64,000 nucleotides of DNA from the NCBI GenBank assembly GCA_019636245.1, contig JAHBXX010000017.1, forward strand, positions 27,231 through 91,230, written 5' to 3'. Shown piece by piece: positions 57,447-64,000 of the stretch (positions within the stretch are counted from its first letter, which is position 1; the number at the start of each line of letters is the position of its first letter). A program made the position numbers and the translations under genes. This DNA comes from Planctomycetota bacterium. Its GTDB lineage: Bacteria > Planctomycetota > UBA1135 > UBA2386. Below the pieces are notes generated by a model. That model was given only the letters and a program-made list of their open reading frames with translations, did not search any database and was not told the DNA's origin.

Positions 57447-58127
57447 ATGGCCGACACCGACACCCAGAAGCGCAACGCCGCCTTCGCCGCCGCCGACCTC
57501 GTGCCGAACGGTGCCACCGTCGGGCTCGGCACCGGCTCGACGTTCCGGTTCGTGCTCGAACGCCTCGCCGAGCGCATGCGCGACGGGCTGCAGGTGCGCG
57601 GCGTGCCGACCAGCCGCGACACGGCGGCGCGCGCCGCGGCGGCCGGCATCCCGCTGCTCGAACTCGACGAGGTCGACCGCCTCGACCTGGCGATCGACGG
57701 CGCCGACGAGGTCGATCCGCAGAAGAACCTGATCAAGGGCGGCGGCGGCGCCCACGTGCGCGAACGGGCGGTGGCCGCGGCGGCGCGCGAGCTGGTCGTC
57801 GTCGTCGACGAGAAGAAGCTCGTGCCGGTGCTCGGCAGGGCCTTCCTGCTGCCCGTCGAGGTGCTGCCGTTCGGCTGGAAACACGCCGAGCGACGCATCG
57901 CCGCCACCGGCTGCAAGCCGGCGCTGCGGCAGCAGGGCGGCCAGCCGTTCGTGACCGACAACGGCAACTACGTGCTCGACTGCAAGTTCGACGGCATCGA
58001 CGACCCGGCCTGGCTCGACGAGCACCTGAACGCGCTCGTCGGCGTCGTCGACCATGGCCTGTTCGTCGGCATGACCGGCCGCGTCGTCGTCGGCCAGGCC
58101 GACGGCAAGGTGCGCGTGATCCCCTAG
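57447..58127 (+). CDS. rpiA: ribose-5-phosphate isomerase A
   Basis: 226-aa RpiA, the normal size. It interconverts ribose 5-phosphate and ribulose 5-phosphate in the pentose phosphate pathway. Motifs are VGLGTGSTFRF, DGADEVDPQKNLIKGGGGAH, DEKKLV and DNGNYVLDC. The first ATG at 57447 is used. TAGCCT ends 8 nt upstream and no SD is present. It follows the channel gene by 42 nt on the same strand but has its own promoter-like element. Confidence 0.96.
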   Translation: MADTDTQKRNAAFAAADLVPNGATVGLGTGSTFRFVLERLAERMRDGLQVRGVPTSRDTAARAAAAGIPLLELDEVDRLDLAIDGADEVDPQKNLIKGGGGAHVRERAVAAAARELVVVVDEKKLVPVLGRAFLLPVEVLPFGWKHAERRIAATGCKPALRQQGGQPFVTDNGNYVLDCKFDGIDDPAWLDEHLNALVGVVDHGLFVGMTGRVVVGQADGKVRVIP

Positions 58128-58211
58128 GGCCGCGGCCGGCCGACCGGCGCGGCGGCGCCCGTGCAGGAGACGTGCGGGGGGGGTCGCCCCACGACACCCT
58201 CGCTCGGCCCA

Positions 58212-58239
58212 TTGCAAGGGCGTCCGGCCGCACTAGCAT
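58212..58239 (+). promoter_or_regulatory. promoter of the ytxJ-like gene
   Basis: TTGCAA (58212-58217), a 16-nt spacer and TAGCAT (58234-58239) form the best two-part sigma-70-like promoter in the window. The leader of about 30 nt ends in AGAAGGA (58264-58270) before the ATG at 58276. Confidence 0.6.
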
Positions 58240-58275
58240 CCCGAGCCGCGGTCGGAGCCGCCGAGAAGGAACCCC

Positions 58276-58608
58276 ATGCCCGAACGAACGGTGCACGACC
58301 TGGTCGAGTTCGAGCGCGCGCTGCAGGCACCTCGCATGCTGCTGTTCAAGCACAGCCCCGTCTGCCCGATCAGCGCCGCGGCCCACGGCGAATACCTCGC
58401 GTTCTGCGCCGAGCATCCCGACGCGCCGACCTGGCTCGTCGACGTCATCGCCGAGCGCGCCGCCGCGCGCGGCATCGCCGAACGGTGCGGCATCCGCCAC
58501 GAGTCGCCGCAGGCGATCCTGTTCGAGAACGGGCGGCCGGTTTGGCACGCCTCGCATGGTGCGATCACGCGCGCGGCCCTGGCGGCGGCGTGGGCGCCGC
58601 GCTGCTGA
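58276..58608 (+). CDS. ytxJ: YtxJ-like monothiol bacilliredoxin
   Basis: 110-aa thioredoxin-fold protein of the YtxJ/BrxC family. The active-site motif is HSPVCPISAAA with Cys30 in the T/V-C-P-I-S pattern, followed by WLVDVIAERAAARGIAERCG and SPQAILFENGRPVWHASHG (with the cis-Pro region SPQ). YtxJ reduces bacillithiolated proteins in Firmicutes. Its presence suggests bacillithiol or a related thiol in this lineage, but thioredoxin-like use with another thiol is possible. AGAAGGA lies 5 nt before the ATG. A clear promoter lies upstream (58212-58239). Confidence 0.85.
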   Translation: MPERTVHDLVEFERALQAPRMLLFKHSPVCPISAAAHGEYLAFCAEHPDAPTWLVDVIAERAAARGIAERCGIRHESPQAILFENGRPVWHASHGAITRAALAAAWAPRC

Positions 58609-58665
58609 GATCCGGGCGGCCCTGCACTCCGGCCGGGCGGCGTTCCGCGGCCAGGCCCCGACGGC

Positions 58666-58671
58666 TAGCCT
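58666..58671 (+). promoter_or_regulatory. TAGCCT -10-like element before M1 aminopeptidase
   Basis: TAGCCT ends 10 nt before the ATG at 58682. No SD. Confidence 0.45.
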
Positions 58672-58681
58672 TGCCGGCCGC

Positions 58682-61285
58682 ATGCTCGCCGCCGCGCTGA
58701 CCTGCCTCGCCGTGCCCGCTCCGCAGGATCCCGGCCCCGGCATCGACCGGCAGCTGGCGCGCGCCCGGGCGGCGCTGGTGCGCGACGTCGAATACGACCT
58801 GCGCTTCCAGCTCGAGGCCCGCAGCCGCGAGGTGCGCGGCTCCGTCTGGTTGCGCTTCTCGCTGCCGGAGGACGGCTATCCCTCGGCGCCGCTGGTGCTC
58901 GACTTCGCCGGCACCGAGCTGGCCGACGTGCGGCTGAACGGGCGCGAACTCGTGCCGCGCGCGGTGCACGACCACGTGCTGCTGCCGGGCGAACTGCTGC
59001 AGCGCGGCCGCAACAACCTGCTGGCGCGGTTCCGCTCGCCGGTCGCCGCCACCGGCACGCCGCTGACCGTCTACCGCGACCCGGCCGATGGCCGCGAGTA
59101 CTTCTACTCGCTGGTGGTGCCCGCCGACGCGCACCGGCTCTACCCGTGCTTCGACCAGCCCGACCTGCGCGCCGGCTTCCGCGTCGAGCTCGACCTGCCG
59201 GTCGGCTGGACGGCGGTCGCCAACACGCGCCGGGTCGCCGAACGCGTCGAGGGCAGTCCGGGCACGGTCGGCACCCTGTGGCAGTTCGAGCGCACGCCGC
59301 CGCTGCCGACCTACCTGATGGCGTTCGCCTGCGGCCCGTTCGCGGTCGTCGACGGCGGCCGGCTCGCGGCGCCGGGCGTCGATCCCGACCAGCCGCTGCG
59401 GTTCTTCCTGCGCGACTCCGAACGCCGCCACCTCGACCGCGACCGGCTGGTGGCGATGCACGGCGACGGCCTGCGCTGGCTGGCGCAGCAGTTCGGCGTG
59501 CCCTACCCGTTCGGCAAGCTCGACCTCGTGCTGCTGCCCGGCTTCCCCTACGGCGGCATGGAGCACGCCGGCGCGATCTTCTACCGCGAGACGGCGCTCC
59601 TGTTCGACCATCCGCCGACCGACGCCGAGCTGGTGCGGCGCAGCACGCTCGTCTACCACGAACTCAGCCACCAGTGGTTCGGCAACCTGGTGACGATGCG
59701 CTGGTTCGACGACCTGTGGCTGAAGGAGGGGTTCGCCACCTTCATGGGCTACCGCGCGCTGGAGGCGCTCGAGCCCGAGCGCAAGGCCTGGCTGCGGTTC
59801 CTGCAGCGGGTGAAGCCGCGCGCCTACGAGGTCGACGGCACGCCCGGCACGACGCCGGTGTTCCAGGAGCTGCAGAACCTCGCCGACGCCAAGTCCGCCT
59901 ACGGCGCGATCGTCTACAACAAGGCGCCGGCGGTGCTGCGCGCGCTGCACGAACGGCTGGGGCCGAGGGTGTTCCAGGACGGCCTGCAGCGCTTCCTGCG
60001 CGCGCACGCGTTCGGCAGCGCCGACTGGCGCGACCTCGCGCGCGCGCTCGAGGCCGCGGCCCGTCAGGACCTGTCGCGCTGGTCCGAGCGCTGGCTGCTC
60101 GCCAGCTCGATGCCGCAGGTGCGTGTCGAATGGCGCCTCGACGACCAGGGTCTCGTCGCCGATGCGGCGGTGACCCAGCGCGCCATCGCCGGCGACGGGG
60201 ACTGGCCGCTCGACCTCGAACTGCTGGTGGTCGGCGCCGACGGCGGCCGACGCACGCTCGCCGTGGCCGGCGACGGCGCCCGGTTGCCGGTGCCGGCGCT
60301 GGAGGGGGCCCCGCCGCCGGCCGCGGTGCTGGTCAACCCGCGCGACGTCGCCTACGGCCAGTTCGTGCCGGACGCGGCGAGCCGCGCCTGGCTGCTGCGG
60401 CACGTCGACGCCGAGGCCGAGCCGATGGTGCGCGCGGTGGCGACGGCGGCGCTGTTCGAGGCGGTGCGCGAGGCCGAACTCGATCCGGCCGCCTTCGCCG
60501 AGGTGGCGCTGCGCCTCCTGGCGCGCGAACGCGACCCGGAGACGCACGCCTGGCTGCTCGACGCGCTCGGCACCTGCCTGCAGCGCTATCTCGAGCCCGA
60601 ACGCGCGGCGCCGTGGCGCGACCGGGCGACGGCGCTGCTGCTGGCCCAGCTGCACGACGAGGCCGCCTCCGGCCGCGAACTGGGCACCTTCCGCTGGCTC
60701 GCCCGGGCCAGCGCCGACGCGCCGGTGCTGGACCTGTGCCGGGCGGTGGCGGCCGGCGCGGACCTGCCCGCGGGCCTCGTCCCGGGCAAGCAGGACCGCT
60801 TCCTCGCCGCCGCGGCGCTGCTGGCCGCCGGCGAAGGCCGCGACGCCGTCGACCGGCTGCAGCGCAGCCTCGCCCGCGAGGACGTCGGCAAGGAGGCGTT
60901 CCTCGCGCTCGCCGCCGAACCCGGCGTCGAGGCGAAGGCGCGCTACTGGAAGCAGTACCTGCAGCCCGACGCGCCGCCGGAGCAGTGGACCCAGGACAGC
61001 CTCGCCTGGTTCCACTGGCCCGGTCAGGAGGAACTGACGCTGCCCTACCTGCTGCCGGCGCTGACGCAGGTCGAGTGGGTCAAGCAGCACCGCCGCATCT
61101 TCTTCATGCCGGCCTGGCTCGACGCGTTCGTCAACGGCCACAGCTCGGCGGCGGCGCTGGCGATCGTCGATGAGTTCCTGGCGGCCGCCGAGCTGTCCGC
61201 CGACGTGCGGCAGAAGCTGCTGCAGTCGCGCGACGGTCTCTGGCGGGCGGTGCGCCTCCGGGCCGCGTTCCCGGCGGCGAAGTGA
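58682..61285 (+). CDS. M1 family aminopeptidase (exported)
   Basis: 867-aa gluzincin peptidase. The N-terminus (MLAAALTCLAVPAPQD) is a short signal-like segment. The zinc site is HELSHQWFGNLVTMRWFDDL then WLKEGFA (His326, His330, Glu349; catalytic Glu327). The substrate-recognition GxMEN motif appears as GGMEHA (291-296), with His in place of Asn. YGAIVYNKAP carries the catalytic Tyr. An M1 N-terminal beta saddle and C-terminal helical ERAP1-like domain are present. It removes N-terminal residues from peptides. TAGCCT ends 10 nt upstream of the ATG and no SD is present. Confidence 0.93.
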   Translation: MLAAALTCLAVPAPQDPGPGIDRQLARARAALVRDVEYDLRFQLEARSREVRGSVWLRFSLPEDGYPSAPLVLDFAGTELADVRLNGRELVPRAVHDHVLLPGELLQRGRNNLLARFRSPVAATGTPLTVYRDPADGREYFYSLVVPADAHRLYPCFDQPDLRAGFRVELDLPVGWTAVANTRRVAERVEGSPGTVGTLWQFERTPPLPTYLMAFACGPFAVVDGGRLAAPGVDPDQPLRFFLRDSERRHLDRDRLVAMHGDGLRWLAQQFGVPYPFGKLDLVLLPGFPYGGMEHAGAIFYRETALLFDHPPTDAELVRRSTLVYHELSHQWFGNLVTMRWFDDLWLKEGFATFMGYRALEALEPERKAWLRFLQRVKPRAYEVDGTPGTTPVFQELQNLADAKSAYGAIVYNKAPAVLRALHERLGPRVFQDGLQRFLRAHAFGSADWRDLARALEAAARQDLSRWSERWLLASSMPQVRVEWRLDDQGLVADAAVTQRAIAGDGDWPLDLELLVVGADGGRRTLAVAGDGARLPVPALEGAPPPAAVLVNPRDVAYGQFVPDAASRAWLLRHVDAEAEPMVRAVATAALFEAVREAELDPAAFAEVALRLLARERDPETHAWLLDALGTCLQRYLEPERAAPWRDRATALLLAQLHDEAASGRELGTFRWLARASADAPVLDLCRAVAAGADLPAGLVPGKQDRFLAAAALLAAGEGRDAVDRLQRSLAREDVGKEAFLALAAEPGVEAKARYWKQYLQPDAPPEQWTQDSLAWFHWPGQEELTLPYLLPALTQVEWVKQHRRIFFMPAWLDAFVNGHSSAAALAIVDEFLAAAELSADVRQKLLQSRDGLWRAVRLRAAFPAAK

Positions 61286-61310
61286 ACCGGGGCCGACGCA
61301 CGCGCGCGGC

Positions 61311-64000
61311 CTAGTCGGCGAGCCTCACCCGCACGACGGTCTCGCCCGGCGCGACCACCACCTCCCGGGCCGGCAGGTCGACGCCCGGCGCGACGACCTG
61401 GTAGGTGCCGGCGCTGCGGTTCGGGAACCAGGCGCGGCCGGCCTCGTCGACGTCGGTGCTGGCGACCACGCGGCCGCGCTGCCGCAGCTGCACCAGCACG
61501 CCCTCGCGCTCGCCGCGCCGCCCGAACTGCAGTTCGATCGTCGCGCCGCGCTCGAGCCGCACCAGCAGCGGCCGCGGCGACAGCACGTCCTGCGGCAGCG
61601 CGAGCTCGACGGTGCGCGGCGCGAAGCCCGTGGCGCGCACGACGAGCCGCGAGGACGCCGCCGTCACCCCGCCGATGCGGAAGCTGCCGTCGGCGCCGGT
61701 GCGCACGTCCGGCTCGAACAGGTCGGCGTCCTCCTCCTCGCCGAGCCAGACGGTCGCATTGGCGACCGGCTGGCCGTCCTCGGCCTGCACCAGCCCGGCA
61801 AGCCACGCCCCGGGCTCGAGCAGGACTTCGCCGAGGTCGCAGGTCTCGCTGGCGGCGAACTCGCGTTCGACGACGAAGGGCGCGAAGCCATCGCTCCACA
61901 CCTCGAGGCGCACGCGGCCGACCGGGCACAGCGGCCACTGCAACCGACCGTTCTGCAGTTCCACCCAACGCGAACGGGTGTCGACGCCGATGTCGTCGTC
62001 GTCGAGCCGCGTCGCCCGCAGCAGCACGCCCGACAACCGCTGCTTGCCGGGCAGGCCGGCCACCGAGGCGGCGAGCGTGCACGTCGACGGCGTGTCGAGC
62101 CGCACCGCGACCTGTTGCAGGCCCACGGGCACCGGAACCGTGACCGGCCGGCTGCGGTCGGGCAGCGCGACCTGCAGGTCGACGGCGCGGTCGGGCAGCT
62201 CGAGCAGGAACTCGCCGCTGCCGTCGGCCAGCGTCGTCTGGCCGGCGGCGCCGCGCACCGTCACGACGGCGCCGACCACCGGCTGGCCGTCGCCGCCGGT
62301 GACCGCGCCGCGCAGCATGCGGCCGGTCTCCAGCAGCAGCACGACGTCCTCGGCCGGCCGGCCGATGCTGGTGGCGACGACGCGTTCGCGGCTGCCGCTC
62401 GGCTGCGACGGCAGGCGGGCGCGCAACCGGTAGGTGCCCGGCACGAGATCCGCGAACACGAAGCCGCCGTCGGCGCGCGTCATCGCCACGGCCTGCGACT
62501 CGGCGCCGGACGCCGTCACCGTCGCGCCCGCCAGCCCGCGCCCGCCGCGCACGACACGGCCCTGGATGCGGCTGGCGCGGCCGAGCACGAGGTCGCCGGC
62601 GGCTCCGGGCTCGGGGCCACTCGGGATCTCGAGCACGAGCCAGCGCGTGCCGTGGCCGGCAGCCCCGATCCGCACCAGCAGCGAACCGGGGTTGCGGCCG
62701 GCGACGGTGAAGCGGCCCTCGGCATCGGTGACCGCCAGCAGTTCGTCGCGGTCGTCGCGGAACAGCTGCACGACCTGGCTGCCCAGCGATCCGAGATCGC
62801 GGTCGATCACCGCCGTGCCGATGAAGCGCGCGCTCTCGGCCAGGAGCCGCGTGCGGGCGATGCGCGCGCCGGCGAGCGGGCGACCAGCCTCGTCGACGAC
62901 GCGGCCGCGCACCGAACGGGCGCGCAGCACCACCAGCTCGAGCTCGGTGCGGCTCGACTCCTCGATGCGCACGTCGACCTCGTCCTGGAACGAGGCCTGG
63001 AACGCGAGTTCGCCGCCCTGCAGCCGCACCACGCCGCGACCGGGCGACAGCGTGTTCGCGAACCGGAACCGGCCGTCGGCGGCGACGACCGCGTGCTCGA
63101 GCTGGCCGGCGACGTCGCGGATCTGCAGCACTTCGCCGCCGCGGAACGGCGCCGGCGACTGCTCGCTGACCAGCTGCCCCTCGACCTGCGAACGCGGCGG
63201 CAGTTCGACCGCGATCTCGGTCGCAGCCGCGCCGATCGCCAGGGTCCGCGTCACCACCCCGTGCTCGGGGTGCCGGACGACGAGCCGCATCGTGCCACGC
63301 GCGAGGCCGGCGAGCAGGAAGGCGCCGTCGGCGGCCGACTGGCCTGCGACCGGGTCGGCGAGGCCGGGCCGCACGTTCGCCGGCAGCAGCTCGATCGCCG
63401 CACCCGCGACCGGCTCCTGCGACAGGGCGCTGGTGACGCGACCGCGCAGCGGCGCCATGCTCGGCCGCTCGAAGATCAGGTCGCGGCGCACCTGGTCGCC
63501 GACGACGACCACCGGCACCGCCGCCGGTTGCCAGGACTCGTGCCGGGCGACCAGGCGCACCGGCCCGGCCCGCAGGTTGGTGAACCGGTAACCGCCGCTC
63601 GCCGAGGCGATCGCGGCCTGGGCCCGCCGGTCGTCGCCCGGCACCGCCTCGATCGCCACGCGCGCGTTGGGCACCACGGCGCCGGCCGGGTTGGTGACGA
63701 CGCCGAACAGCTCGAACCCGGGCTGCAGCGCCAGCTGCAGCGGCACCTCGAACGTCGGCACGGCCTCGAGGCCGCCGGCGTAGGCCGGGTGCGAGAACTC
63801 CACCAGCAGGCTGTCGCGGGAACCGACGCGGAACTCGAACGTGCCCGCCGGCCCGGTGATCGCCTGGTCGACGCGTTCGCTGCGCCAGTCGGGCCAGGCC
63901 GTCGCGGCGCGCAGGATCGTGACCGTGGCCCCGGCGGCCGGCCGGCCGTCGGGCAGCAGCACGAGGCCGCGGATCGCGCTGGCCGGCAGCGGCGCCGCGG
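61311..64000 (-). CDS. carboxypeptidase-regulatory-like repeat protein (5' end beyond window)
   Basis: At least 896 codons, with the start outside the right edge. The frame is open to the last base: the residues before the first in-window GTG read AAPLPASAIRGLVLLPDGRP, a repeat start, not a signal peptide. It holds about eight CarboxypepD_reg-like beta-sandwich units of 80-100 residues (IRGLVLLPDGRPAAGATV, LFGVVTNPAGAVVPNARV, VRGRVVDEAGRPLAGARI, IQGRVVRGGRGLAGATV, LRGAVTGGDGQPVVGAVV, LAGLVQAEDGQPVANATV). A large surface or envelope protein is likely. No catalytic domain is visible in the part seen. It converges on the aminopeptidase with 25 nt between stops. Confidence 0.85.
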   Translation of the reverse strand, partial: AAPLPASAIRGLVLLPDGRPAAGATVTILRAATAWPDWRSERVDQAITGPAGTFEFRVGSRDSLLVEFSHPAYAGGLEAVPTFEVPLQLALQPGFELFGVVTNPAGAVVPNARVAIEAVPGDDRRAQAAIASASGGYRFTNLRAGPVRLVARHESWQPAAVPVVVVGDQVRRDLIFERPSMAPLRGRVTSALSQEPVAGAAIELLPANVRPGLADPVAGQSAADGAFLLAGLARGTMRLVVRHPEHGVVTRTLAIGAAATEIAVELPPRSQVEGQLVSEQSPAPFRGGEVLQIRDVAGQLEHAVVAADGRFRFANTLSPGRGVVRLQGGELAFQASFQDEVDVRIEESSRTELELVVLRARSVRGRVVDEAGRPLAGARIARTRLLAESARFIGTAVIDRDLGSLGSQVVQLFRDDRDELLAVTDAEGRFTVAGRNPGSLLVRIGAAGHGTRWLVLEIPSGPEPGAAGDLVLGRASRIQGRVVRGGRGLAGATVTASGAESQAVAMTRADGGFVFADLVPGTYRLRARLPSQPSGSRERVVATSIGRPAEDVVLLLETGRMLRGAVTGGDGQPVVGAVVTVRGAAGQTTLADGSGEFLLELPDRAVDLQVALPDRSRPVTVPVPVGLQQVAVRLDTPSTCTLAASVAGLPGKQRLSGVLLRATRLDDDDIGVDTRSRWVELQNGRLQWPLCPVGRVRLEVWSDGFAPFVVEREFAASETCDLGEVLLEPGAWLAGLVQAEDGQPVANATVWLGEEEDADLFEPDVRTGADGSFRIGGVTAASSRLVVRATGFAPRTVELALPQDVLSPRPLLVRLERGATIELQFGRRGEREGVLVQLRQRGRVVASTDVDEAGRAWFPNRSAGTYQVVAPGVDLPAREVVVAPGETVVRVRLAD

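Noticed and set aside
50966..61285. A single open frame of more than 3,400 codons on the plus strand
   Set aside because: Its first 7.7 kb runs antisense or out of frame across the transglutaminase, C39 and channel genes and has low-complexity Arg/Ala/Gly-rich sequence. Only the last part, from 58682, is a real gene. Long shadow frames are expected at this GC content.

Overview
The window is GC-rich DNA (roughly 70% by eye) and gene-dense. It carries 49 protein genes that I can support, one decayed fragment, and no rRNA, tRNA, insertion sequence, prophage or CRISPR array that I can see. The gene content points to Planctomycetota. An ECF sigma factor is translationally coupled to a Ser/Thr kinase with a TPR tail. 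There are many signal-peptide or lipoprotein genes with FG-GAP, Big2, beta-helix or carboxypeptidase-regulatory-like modules. Several secreted proteins end in the same roughly 100-150-residue C-terminal module. The phylum call is inference: a GC-rich Myxococcota or Acidobacteriota genome is a less likely alternative.

Layout. 1-1522: TolB/PD40-type lipoprotein. 1530-5548 (minus): five-gene envelope operon headed by an LpoB-like lipoprotein and including COG3014-like, LPP20-like, YcfL-like and glycine-zipper proteins. 5715-7454: GT2 glycosyltransferase, DUF2304 membrane protein and DinB-fold protein. 7480-11196: RlmH, a Big2 lipoprotein and a CPA1 cation/proton antiporter. 11226-19973: a sugar-dehydrogenase/diheme-cytochrome fusion, then secreted proteins including an exported agmatine-deiminase-like enzyme and an esterase. 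A 108-nt inverted-repeat structure lies between two convergent genes of this block. 20065-23333: sigma factor and kinase. 23490-29204: tail-module protein, diheme peroxidase, TPR lipoprotein and a degenerate HD-GYP membrane protein. 29296-33447: DUF3299 protein, FtsX/MacB-type permease, ATPase and an EboE-like protein. 33551-41528: LOG-family protein, pilin-like protein, FG-GAP and beta-helix secreted proteins, a tail-module remnant and a TPR protein. 41746-49114: aminotransferase, YgiQ radical SAM, two coupled secreted proteins, YaeQ and a membrane-anchored beta-carbonic anhydrase. 49116-64000: GT-C membrane protein, transglutaminase, C39-like peptidase, giant MscS-family channel, RpiA, YtxJ-like bacilliredoxin, M1 aminopeptidase and a repeat protein cut by the window edge.

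How the genes fit together. Most of the window serves the cell envelope and the outside of the cell. The most interesting signals are two. First, a recurrent C-terminal module sits on otherwise unrelated exported proteins (five clear copies, one doubtful copy and one orphan remnant within 26 kb), which looks like a sorting or anchoring signal. Second, a recurrent -10-like hexamer (TANCNT) ends only 7-12 nt before start codons that lack a Shine-Dalgarno sequence, which suggests widespread leaderless transcripts. Tight GTGA or ATGA stop/start overlaps mark several two-gene units.
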